Shown: piece by piece, positions 7,785 through 14,673 of the stretch | Numbering within the stretch: the first letter of the stretch is position 1 | Layout: each line of letters starts with the position of its first letter | Position numbers and translations under genes: made by a program | Notes under the pieces: model-generated | Told to the model about the DNA's origin: nothing | The model's input: the letters and a program-made list of their open reading frames with translations, nothing else | Database searches by the model: none | Source: Desulfobulbaceae bacterium UBA2262 | GTDB taxonomy: Bacteria > Desulfobacterota > Desulfobulbia > Desulfobulbales > Desulfurivibrionaceae | Direction: 5' to 3' | DNA: 16,653 bases | Assembly (NCBI GenBank): GCA_002347185.1 | Contig: DDXK01000026.1 | Location: forward strand, 1 to 16,653

Positions 7785-8426
7785 TCACTCCTTTTTTCTC
7801 ACTCGATAACGGACAAAAAGCTCGCCGCTCCCGCCAACCTCGCAGGAGACGAGTTCGAGGCCAAGAAAGGGATCGCCCAGCCCTCCCCGGCCTGCGCAGA
7901 AGAGCGGGGCTCCCTCGTCGCCGGAGAGCTTCGGGGCAAGGGTGATGAGCAGCTCGTCCACCAGACCCTCCTGAAAGCAGGAGTAGTTAAGGCGCCCCCC
8001 GCCCTCGACCAGCAGGTTTTCCACCCCCAGACCGGCCAGGTGGTCCAGGGCCGCGGCAAGGGACAGGCCGCCAGGCCCACGGGGCAGGGCCACTACCCGG
8101 GCCAGATCGCCCAGGCTCCGGGCAAGGGATTCCGCCGCTACCGCCGAGGTGAAAACCAGGGGCGGCGGGCCGGAGGAGAAGAGCTTTTTCCCGCGCACCG
8201 GCAGAGAACCGGAGCCGCTGATGATGGCCCGGATCCTTCCCGCCGGCAACACCCCGCCCGGACCGCGCATCTCCGGATCCCAGCGGCGCAGGGTTTCGGC
8301 GCCCATGAGGCTGGCATCGGTACGCGCCCGCGCCTGCTCAAGCAGGGCCCGGTCCTGCGGACTGCCGATCAAACCCGGCCCGATACGGCCGCAGAGCGTA
8401 CTGGCGGCAATGACTGTTACCTGCAC
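7785..8426 (-). CDS. RibD C-terminal domain-like reductase (DHFR fold)
   Basis: This is a stand-alone protein of the RibD C-terminal/dihydrofolate-reductase-like family, which reduces the ribosylamino group of a diaminopyrimidine phosphate with NADPH in riboflavin synthesis; many stand-alone members have unknown substrates. Visible signatures are DASLMGAETLRR (residues 37-48), the glycine-rich NLLVEGGGRLNYS (137-149) for the cofactor phosphate, and VDELLITLAPKLSG (156-169). There is no N-terminal deaminase domain and the 213 residues fit the reductase alone. The start is GTG, with GGGGGAGG ending 3 nt upstream, a tight spacing. The stop is followed 2 nt later by the ATG of the PP-loop gene. 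No other rib genes are near, so a role in riboflavin synthesis is not supported by context; a modified pyrimidine or pterin-like product is possible. Confidence 0.85.
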   Translation of the reverse strand: MQVTVIAASTLCGRIGPGLIGSPQDRALLEQARARTDASLMGAETLRRWDPEMRGPGGVLPAGRIRAIISGSGSLPVRGKKLFSSGPPPLVFTSAVAAESLARSLGDLARVVALPRGPGGLSLAAALDHLAGLGVENLLVEGGGRLNYSCFQEGLVDELLITLAPKLSGDEGAPLFCAGRGGLGDPFLGLELVSCEVGGSGELFVRYRVRKKE

Positions 8427-8775
8427 ACGCCTCCCCCTGACCTGATATTCCTGGACGAAGCAGTCCGGAAAGCCCCTGACACTTTCTTAAATAATAAAGC
8501 CTGGCGGGGAAAAAACATCAGGAATTCTCCCTACCCCGGAATTCGCCAAACGGCTCACAGCCCATTGTGCGGATTGCCACAAAAGTCTACAAGCGCAAAT
8601 TGCGTTCAATCTTGATGGCAATTTCCGCGAGCCACCGCCAAACTGGGAATTTCACCGACCAAAAAACAGGAAAATCACCAGGAGACTCCTTCCGGATCTT
8701 CTTCCAATAAGGGATACTCCCCATTACGCCGGGACCAGGACGAGTACTGATCGCGCTGCGCAGACAACCAGAATC

Positions 8776-8793
8776 TCCCCTGCTCACAGGGGA
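8776..8793. repeat. 18-bp dyad TCCCCTG-N4-CAGGGGA
   Basis: A perfect inverted repeat with 7-bp arms and a 4-nt centre, about 66 nt upstream of the -24 element of the plus-strand sigma-54-type promoter. Size and place would suit an activator site; alternatively it is a small RNA hairpin. Function is inferred. Confidence 0.3.
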
Positions 8794-8858
8794 AACAACC
8801 GGGCTTTGGCAACGGCCGGCAACGTCCTCGGCATTTTTATTTTCACCTTTGCCGCACC

Positions 8859-8874
8859 TGGCTTGTTTTTTGCT
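8859..8874 (+). promoter_or_regulatory. Sigma-54 (RpoN) -24/-12 promoter for the pseudo-receiver gene
   Basis: The sequence TGGCTTGTTTTTTGCT matches TGGCACG-N4-TTGCW except for two bases, keeps the invariant GG and GC at the right 10-nt spacing, and has the T-rich stretch before GC that is typical of strong sites. A start near 8885 would give a leader of about 94 nt. Confidence 0.55.
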
Positions 8875-8978
8875 TATTTTGCCCCAAAGAGAAGAAAAAC
8901 AGAGGCGGCGGGCTGAAGAATAAAGCCCTTGGTATTTTTGCTTTCCAGCCACCCCACGGTCAGTACCGGGATCAAACC

Positions 8979-10013
8979 ATGAAAACAGTACTCATCGTCG
9001 ATGCCGACCAGAGATTCCTTTTGCGCTTGAAGGAGCTGCTCAAGCCCCACGCCGCCTCCTTCCGGGCCATTTTTACGACCAGCGGCAAACAGGCCCTGAA
9101 ACTCTTCCAGAGCCAGCCCGTCGACCTGCTCGTCACCTCCCTGAACCTGCCGCAGATGGACGGTTTCCAACTGGTCAGCCAGATGAACCGCCTGGGCAGG
9201 GCCGTGCCGGTGATAGCCACAGCCGCCTTCGGCAGTCCCCCTGCCATGGAAGAACGGATCCTGCGCCTGGGCGCCTTCCTCTATCTGGAAAAACCCTTTG
9301 CCGCGAAGCTGCTCATCGCCAAGATCCAGGAAGGGTTGCAGGCCGGAGGCAAAGGGTATGTGCGAGGAATCAGCCTTCCCTCCCTCCTCCAGCTTTTGGA
9401 GCTGGACCAGAAAACCTGCACACTCACCGCCAGAGCCAGCAACCGCGCCGGCCTGCTCTTTTTCCAGGACGGCACGCTGACCGATGCCTGCACCGAGTCA
9501 CGGGAAGGCCTCGATGCGGCCTTTGAGATCATCGGCTGGGAGGCAAGCGAGATCGAGTTCCACAACTTCTGCAAGAACCGCAAGCGGACCATCGACGTCC
9601 CCTTGGGCTTCATCCTCATCGAAAGCGCCCGGCTCAGCGACGAAGAAAAGGAACAGCAAACGCGGGAAAGCGAACGCTGCGCAACGGTCGGCGATCTCGA
9701 ACCGCTTGACGAGCTCTCTCTGGCCACCACCCTTCCTCCACGCCTGCAAATACCCAGCGAATTCATCGACAACCTCATTCTCCTCCTCGCCCAGGAAAAA
9801 GGCGGAAACGAGGGCCGCACGCCTCGGACAGCTGCTTGCGGCAGTGGGATCCGGCCGAAAAAGGCAGGCGTCGCCGACCCGATTCAGTCCAGAGCCCTCG
9901 CCACCTGCGTGGCCATGGCCGCCGAAAAGCTCCGGGCCCTCCTCGCGCAGGCAGGCGGAAAGGAGGGCCTTTCACCCATGGGGAGCGCCGCACAGTTGCC
10001 GGAAAGTCCGTAG
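8979..10013 (+). CDS. Pseudo-receiver domain protein with DUF4388 (PATAN-type) domain
   Basis: A 344-residue cytoplasmic signalling protein. Residues 1-118 form a response-regulator receiver: VLIVDADQ (4-11) gives the acidic pocket, PVIATAA carries T81 and YLEKPF carries K105. The usual phosphoacceptor aspartate is replaced by serine (S54 in LLVTSLNLPQMDG; codon TCC at 9138-9140), so classical Asp phosphorylation is not expected. Residues about 125-230 (YVRGISLPSLLQLLELDQKT, then GLLFFQDGTLTDA) match DUF4388, a domain common in deltaproteobacterial and myxobacterial regulators. The last 100 residues are low-complexity with a short helix near 312-326. No DNA-binding or output enzyme domain is visible. 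The ATG begins a normal receiver; no good Shine-Dalgarno sequence precedes it. No histidine kinase is adjacent. A -24/-12 promoter lies 105 nt upstream and two hairpins follow the stop. It probably acts through protein contacts. Confidence 0.88.
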   Translation: MKTVLIVDADQRFLLRLKELLKPHAASFRAIFTTSGKQALKLFQSQPVDLLVTSLNLPQMDGFQLVSQMNRLGRAVPVIATAAFGSPPAMEERILRLGAFLYLEKPFAAKLLIAKIQEGLQAGGKGYVRGISLPSLLQLLELDQKTCTLTARASNRAGLLFFQDGTLTDACTESREGLDAAFEIIGWEASEIEFHNFCKNRKRTIDVPLGFILIESARLSDEEKEQQTRESERCATVGDLEPLDELSLATTLPPRLQIPSEFIDNLILLLAQEKGGNEGRTPRTAACGSGIRPKKAGVADPIQSRALATCVAMAAEKLRALLAQAGGKEGLSPMGSAAQLPESP

Positions 10014-10056
10014 CCAGGGCTTCGCGAAGCCCTGGTAACCTGGGGCGCATGCCCCA
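10014..10056 (+). terminator. Two adjacent hairpins directly after the pseudo-receiver stop codon
   Basis: A perfect 22-bp palindrome (10014-10035; as RNA a 9-bp stem with a CGCG loop) starts at the base after the stop codon. A second hairpin, TGGGGC-GCAT-GCCCCA (10041-10056), follows after 5 nt. No U-tract follows, so this may be a Rho-assisted end, a processing or stability element, or a bidirectional barrier rather than a textbook terminator. Confidence 0.4.
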
Positions 10057-10292
10057 CACGCTCCGCAAGCACATCGGCCCTGCCGCCCCTCTTCTTCTCC
10101 CGCCAGGACACAACCGCTCCTTCCCCGGCAAACAACATCCGCCTCCTATACTGAAACCGTTTGACAAGAATCCTCCTTTGGGCAAAGTAGGAGAATACTC
10201 CCTCTGTTTCGCACGAAGAGGAGAAAAGCGCGCTTTCCGCGCTGCCCGCTCCACAAAGATATGCCGGCCAGCACGCCGGCAAGGAGGTCGCC

Positions 10293-11804
10293 ATGAAAAC
10301 AACGGCTCTGACGCATCTCGCCTTCGGGCTGCTTGTGCTTTTTTGCTCCCTTGCTCCTCTTCCCCTCCTCCCGCAAACGGTTGCGGCCCAGGAAGACGCT
10401 TCGGGACCGGCTGAAAAATACAGCCGGGAAGAACTCGCCCAGATGCTGGCGCCCGTCGCCCTCTACCCGGACACCATCCTCACCCAGGTTCTGATGGCGG
10501 CGACCTACCCCATCGAGGTGGTGGAGGCGGACCGCTGGCTGCGGAAGAATCCGGGCCTGAAGGAGGAGAGGCTCGACAGCGCCCTGCTCGATAAGGAGTG
10601 GAGCCCCAGCGTCAAGGCGCTCTGCCACCTCCCAGCCATTCTCGCCATGATGAGCGAACGGATCTCCGAGACCACCAGCCTCGGCAACGCCTTCCTCGGG
10701 CAGGAGGCGGAGGTGCTCGGCATGGTGCAGGAACTGCGGGCCCAAGCCAGGACTCAGGGCAACCTTATTTCCACCCCTCAGCAGCAGGTCATTGTTGAAA
10801 GAGAAACCATCATCATCGAGCCAGTCAGCCCAACGGTCATTTATCTGCCCTACTACGATCCCTTCCGGGTCTACGGCCGCTGGCGCTATCCCGCCTACCC
10901 CCCGTATTACTGGGGCCCTCCCGGCGCAAGCCTCGGCGTCGGCATCTCCTACTGGCCTGGCATCTATTTCAGCTTCGTCTTCGGCAACTGGTGTTATTTC
11001 GACTGGCACCGCCACTACATCCACATCGACACCCATCGCCGCCCCCGTTTTGTAAGGCACGACCATTGGTACCCGCGGCCCGGCCCCTGGCGGCACGATC
11101 CCCGCCACCGTCGCGGGGTTGCCTATTTCGATGAGCCCACGGCGCAAAGATTTGGCCAGCCCTACCACCGCTCCGGGGATTCCCGCCGCGACCTCCGGGG
11201 AGTTCCTCGACAGGGGGATATGGAGCGTGCGCGCCAGGACGACGAACGGACCAGAATAGACCGTGTCCGTCGGGAACGAGAACAGGTCGAGCTGGAAAGG
11301 CAAAAGCGGGAACGACTCGATCGTGAATTGAAGGAAAAGCGTGCCACGGGCGAAGCGGAGAGCCGGGAACGGCACCGGGGAGAGAATACGGCCGAGAAGC
11401 CTGCGGGCATTGACAATGGCAAAAAGAGCCGGTCCGGGCCTGCCCCGGACAAACAGGGGCGCGAACGAGCCCAGCAGGAAAAAAGGGATCAGGAGCGGCA
11501 GCGCCTGGAGGCAGAAAGGACAAAACATGAGGCCATGGAGCGGGCCCGGCAGGCAGAGCCGCCACCGCTGCGCCAGAGTCCGCGTCCGCCGGCAGAGGAT
11601 AAACAAAAACTTGAACGGGCCGAGCGTGAAGCGCGGGAACGGCAGCGACTGGAACACGGCAAGGGCAAACTCGATCTGGACCCCAACCCCAGCTCCTCCC
11701 CGGACGCCAAGGAGGAAAGGGAACTCCAGCGGAACGACCGCGACCGAGGCGGCTGGCCGGGGCGGGGCAGGGATTTTCGCGGCAACGACCGGCAGGAAGA
11801 GTAA
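10293..11804 (+). CDS. Secreted DUF3300 protein with long charged C-terminal tail
   Basis: An exported protein of unknown function. Residues 1-33 are a signal peptide (hydrophobic AFGLLVLFCSLAPLPLL, then VAA before QE); the Cys at 18 is not in a convincing lipobox. Residues about 43-205 match DUF3300: YSREELAQMLAPVALYPDTI, ILTQVLMAATYPIEVVEADRW, then VIYLPYYDPF. A Tyr/Trp/Pro/Gly-rich stretch (195-245) follows, then a His/Arg-rich part with many HR and DHW pairs. Residues about 310-500 are almost only E, R, K, Q and D, predicted as a long helix or coiled coil and much longer than the DUF3300 core. The ATG has AAGGAGG 6 nt upstream. Its context gives no function; envelope or wall attachment is a guess. 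Confidence 0.88.
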   Translation: MKTTALTHLAFGLLVLFCSLAPLPLLPQTVAAQEDASGPAEKYSREELAQMLAPVALYPDTILTQVLMAATYPIEVVEADRWLRKNPGLKEERLDSALLDKEWSPSVKALCHLPAILAMMSERISETTSLGNAFLGQEAEVLGMVQELRAQARTQGNLISTPQQQVIVERETIIIEPVSPTVIYLPYYDPFRVYGRWRYPAYPPYYWGPPGASLGVGISYWPGIYFSFVFGNWCYFDWHRHYIHIDTHRRPRFVRHDHWYPRPGPWRHDPRHRRGVAYFDEPTAQRFGQPYHRSGDSRRDLRGVPRQGDMERARQDDERTRIDRVRREREQVELERQKRERLDRELKEKRATGEAESRERHRGENTAEKPAGIDNGKKSRSGPAPDKQGRERAQQEKRDQERQRLEAERTKHEAMERARQAEPPPLRQSPRPPAEDKQKLERAEREARERQRLEHGKGKLDLDPNPSSSPDAKEERELQRNDRDRGGWPGRGRDFRGNDRQEE

Positions 11805-11817
11805 AGCGGTTGCTCCC

Positions 11818-11858
11818 GGCGGCCCCATTGACTGCACCGCCCCTGCTGTTTATTTTTT
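11818..11858 (+). terminator. Weak candidate terminator after the DUF3300 gene
   Basis: GGCGG (11818-11822) and CCGCC (11837-11841) can pair around 14 nt, and a T-rich stretch (11849-11858) follows after a 7-nt gap. The short stem and the gap make this a low-confidence call. Confidence 0.22.
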
Positions 11859-11918
11859 CTCTAACATGCCTCTACTCCGAGAAAGGGAAAGAAGAGGGCC
11901 CATAACTGGAGAAACGGG

Positions 11919-13028
11919 ATGCCGGTTGACAGAATCAGCACCATCAAGGCGGAACTGGCAAAGCTCCTCCAGGGCCAGGGGCGGAATAGCGTTCCCCTGA
12001 CAGCCTCGCCGCTCGCCAATGTCTCCGATCCTGTGGCGGTGGCGAACGCCGCGACGGAGAATCTCACCTCTGCCCAACAGGAGGCCATCCTGGGCGCCGA
12101 GGCAATGCAAACTCTCAACCGCGAGCCAGCCTCCCCGGCCGAGCCACTGCTGGATGACGGCACCCGCTCCGGGCTTGCCACGGTCCTTGACTCCGAAGGA
12201 ATGAGCCCGGCCCGGCAGGCAGCCCTGGCGGCGAATGAAACGGTGCAGGCCGCTGCCGCCGGCCTGGAGTTGAATCCGGCGCAAGGGGCTGCCCTGACCG
12301 TCAATCAGGCACTGGAAACCCTGACCACGGCGCCGCCGGAAGCGAGGAGCACGCCCCTTGCCGCCGCGGCTTTGACGGCCGACCAGCCGCCCCCGGCCGC
12401 AACCGGCCCCTTGCCGGCGGCAGCCACGCCGCCGGCAAGGGCTGGAGAGGCTGCGGCGCCCGCGACGGCGGCAACGACAACAGAGGCAGCCGGCCGGGAA
12501 GAAGCGCGGACCGGGGAAGGAATTGCCATTCCTCGGCAGGCGACCATGCCGACTCCGCAGTACGGAAACGCGGCCGCGGTCTATGAAGTCAGAAACCCTG
12601 CGCCTCCTCCTGGCGAGCCCATTCCGGTCCGCCGGGATGTCAGGCCGACGCTGCCCGCTGGCCGGGCCCGGCGCATCGATCCCTCCGTGCTCAGGCAGGA
12701 ATGGGAAAAATGGCAGACGGGCAGGAACCGGCCGGAAGCGCCGAGGACCGAGGCTGCGGGGGAGACCGCCGAGTCCCGGCCGGCCCTGGCCGAAAAGGCG
12801 ATCCGGCAGATGGTGCAGCAGGCCAATGACGACCTGGCCGCCAGCGGCGTTCCCCTGCAGCTGGTCCTTGCCAGAAACGAAGAAGGCTATATCATTGACG
12901 TCTACAACTGCGCCGACGGCGAGACATGCAAGATCGAACAGGAAGTACCTGTTGACCTCGGCAACCTGCTGACCACCCTCGACAATCTCCAGCACGAGCA
13001 GGGCATCATCATCAACATCAGGACCTGA
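11919..13028 (+). CDS. Ala/Pro-rich protein with FlaG-like C-terminal domain, function unknown
   Basis: I do not recognise a full-length family. Residues 1-130 are helical and alanine-rich with no signal peptide. Residues about 135-210 are an Ala/Pro/Thr-rich linker that is probably disordered. The last 80 residues (from RPALAEKAIRQMVQQANDDL, then VPLQLVLARNEEGYIIDVYN, CKIEQEVPVDL and EQGIIINIRT) resemble the FlaG fold of flagellar proteins: a helix with an asparagine, two or three strands, then a helix and a final strand. The DGETCKIEQEVP segment stands where FlaG has its E-V-I-R-Q-I-P motif. No flagellar gene is nearby. The ATG has GGAG 7 nt upstream. That it is a real gene is supported by the ribosome site and protein composition. 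Confidence 0.72.
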   Translation: MPVDRISTIKAELAKLLQGQGRNSVPLTASPLANVSDPVAVANAATENLTSAQQEAILGAEAMQTLNREPASPAEPLLDDGTRSGLATVLDSEGMSPARQAALAANETVQAAAAGLELNPAQGAALTVNQALETLTTAPPEARSTPLAAAALTADQPPPAATGPLPAAATPPARAGEAAAPATAATTTEAAGREEARTGEGIAIPRQATMPTPQYGNAAAVYEVRNPAPPPGEPIPVRRDVRPTLPAGRARRIDPSVLRQEWEKWQTGRNRPEAPRTEAAGETAESRPALAEKAIRQMVQQANDDLAASGVPLQLVLARNEEGYIIDVYNCADGETCKIEQEVPVDLGNLLTTLDNLQHEQGIIINIRT

Positions 13029-13085
13029 GGCGGAGCGCACACCGCCGTCCCCTCTTCCCCTGCGTCGTGCAAATCTCCTCCCTGT

Positions 13086-14270
13086 TTAGAAGAAAAGATA
13101 GGAGGCAAGGCCGGCGCCCGCCACCACCCAAAGCAGTTCCACCTTCAGGAACAGGGCGCAAAAGCTGGCCAGCAGCAGGAGCAGACGTTTGCCCTCCCAG
13201 CCGATGGCCAGGGCAAACTTCACCGCCACGAAAAGCAGCAAGCCGACGAAGCAGGCGACGATGCCCCGGATGATCCGCGGAAAAAGAACAGAGCCCCTGA
13301 TCCGGTCAAAGATGGGCAGAACCCCTGCCACCAGAACGAGCCCGGGCCAGAAGATCCCCAGGGTGGCCACGATGGCGCCGGGCAGCCCACTGACCAAATA
13401 GCCGATAAAGGTGGCGGTGTTGAGGATAGGCCCGGGGGTCAGCTGGCCCAGAGCCACGCCATCGAGCAGGGTCTGGTTGACAAGCCAGCCGCGAACCGTC
13501 ACCACCTCGTGGAACAGGAGGCTGACGGCGGTGTAGCCGCCACCAAAGGCAAAAAGCTCGATCTTGGCCATGACCCAGGCCAGAGCGAAAAGAGTGGGAG
13601 CCAGCGGCCAGAGCAGAAGCAGAAAGGCCAGGAATACGACCAGGAGCAGAGCGGCATCTCGATACGAACCGCGCCGATGCCGCCGTTCTTCCCAGCAAAG
13701 CTCGCTTGCCCGCAAGCGGAAAAAGACGATGCCGAGCAGGCCACCGGTCAGGATCACCAGAAAGGGGCTGACGCGCAGAAGAAGAAGCAGAGCGGCGAGC
13801 AGGGCAAGGCCGAAGTCGGCGACCGACCTCAGGCTGTTCCGGCCAAAGACCAGGGTGGCGTGGAGAACGATGGCGACCACCACCACGGCCAGCCCGGAGA
13901 AGATCGCCTCCACACTGGGCAGGGCGCGAGTCGCCCTGTAGAGGACGGAGAGCAGGAGCATCAACCCGAAGGCAGGCAGGCCGAAGCCGAAAAAGGCGGC
14001 GAGCAGGCCGGGGATCCCGCCGCAGCGGTAACCTGCATAGGCGGCGACGTTGACGGCGATGGCGCCGGGCAGAGCCTGGCAGAGAGCGATGCCCTCCTGA
14101 AAGAGCTCCGGGGAGAGCCATCCCCTTTTCGCCACCACCAGCTCCCGAATATGGCTGACCATGGCCGGACCGCCGAAGGCGGTGAGGCCGATCCGGAAAA
14201 AAGCGGAGAAGATCTGCCCCGGCGACGGCCCGGCGCGGGCCCGCTCGCCCTCAGGGCTTGACATAGGCAT
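13086..14270 (-). CDS. chrA: Chromate transporter family protein ChrA (two-domain form)
   Basis: An inner-membrane protein of the CHR superfamily, known members of which expel chromate using the proton motive force. It is the long form with two homologous halves: the first carries GLTAFGGPAMVSH (residues 28-40) and LCQALPGA (63-70), the second KIELFAFGGGYTAVSLL (237-253) and LGQLTPGPI (275-283). Many hydrophobic segments span 20-190 and 205-394. At 394 residues it is normal for the family. The ATG at 14270 overlaps the DsrE-family gene by 20 nt (14 nt if the in-frame ATG at 14264 is used), so the two are translationally linked. Whether it moves chromate, sulfate or something else is not visible; in a sulfur-metabolising host, sulfate-related transport is a reasonable alternative. 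Confidence 0.92.
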   Translation of the reverse strand: MPMSSPEGERARAGPSPGQIFSAFFRIGLTAFGGPAMVSHIRELVVAKRGWLSPELFQEGIALCQALPGAIAVNVAAYAGYRCGGIPGLLAAFFGFGLPAFGLMLLLSVLYRATRALPSVEAIFSGLAVVVVAIVLHATLVFGRNSLRSVADFGLALLAALLLLLRVSPFLVILTGGLLGIVFFRLRASELCWEERRHRRGSYRDAALLLVVFLAFLLLLWPLAPTLFALAWVMAKIELFAFGGGYTAVSLLFHEVVTVRGWLVNQTLLDGVALGQLTPGPILNTATFIGYLVSGLPGAIVATLGIFWPGLVLVAGVLPIFDRIRGSVLFPRIIRGIVACFVGLLLFVAVKFALAIGWEGKRLLLLLASFCALFLKVELLWVVAGAGLASYLFF

Positions 14271-14607
14271 AGCCGGCCTGTTGCCTTTCCACCAGGGCGA
14301 GGATCCCGGCAGGCACCACCTGAACGAAGTCCGGCAACCCCTCCTCGCCGATGCCGATCTTTTTGTCCTCCTTCATCTTGCGCATGGAATTGCGGCAGGC
14401 CAGAAAGAGAACCCCTTTCCCAGCCAGCTCGCGCATGGCCGCAACCAGGGCGGCATCCTCATAGGAGAGCACGGCGCTGCCGTTGGCAAGGCAGACCGCT
14501 TCCGCCTTTCTCTCCCCCGCCGCCTTGAGCAGGTTGGCGGCGTTGCCCAGGGCAACCTGCCAGCGCTCTGTTTCATTGATGTGCAGAACAACCTTGTACT
14601 CTTTCAT
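14251..14607 (-). CDS. DsrE/DsrF-like small soluble protein
   Basis: A small cytoplasmic protein with the DsrE fold, a family that includes sulfur-relay proteins and many members of unknown role. It starts YKVVLHINETERWQVALGN, contains VLFLACRNSMRK with the cysteine that is often conserved in this position, and ends VVPAGILALVERQQAGYAYVKP, close to the family's terminal block. A second cysteine lies at AVCLANGS. Two consecutive ATGs exist (14610 and 14607); the second is used because AGGAGG is then 7 nt upstream instead of 4. The gene sits between rhomboid and chrA in one operon and overlaps chrA by 20 nt. A sulfur-carrier or oxyanion-stress role beside chrA is inferred. Confidence 0.85.
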   Translation of the reverse strand: MKEYKVVLHINETERWQVALGNAANLLKAAGERKAEAVCLANGSAVLSYEDAALVAAMRELAGKGVLFLACRNSMRKMKEDKKIGIGEEGLPDFVQVVPAGILALVERQQAGYAYVKP

Positions 14608-14673
14608 CATCCCCCCTCCTTTCTCGCCGCATCGCCCGTTCCCAGTCCCGGAGTGCGGCGAGGATCCTTACAG

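Larger units (their letters stand above)
8427..8978. other. 552-nt divergent intergenic stretch
   Basis: It separates the RibD-like operon (minus) from the pseudo-receiver gene (plus). On the plus strand it holds an 18-bp dyad (8776-8793) and a -24/-12 promoter match (8859-8874). A minus-strand frame open from 8952 to 8587 exists but shows no recognisable family and overlaps the promoter. No good sigma-70 promoter for the RibD-like gene was found; TTGTAG-N17-CACAAT near 8566-8594 on the minus strand is a poor match. Confidence 0.5.

Noticed and set aside
8808..8826. TTTGGCAACGGCCGGCAACG as another -24/-12 site
   Set aside because: The spacing is one base off; the match at 8859 is correct and better placed.
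8587..8952. Minus-strand frame of 121 codons in the 552-nt intergenic stretch
   Set aside because: No recognisable family, no clear ribosome site, and it covers the plus-strand sigma-54-type promoter and the dyad.
10161..10189. TTGACA upstream of the DUF3300 gene as a sigma-70 promoter
   Set aside because: At a 17-nt spacing the -10 position reads AAAGTA, and neighbouring spacings are no better.
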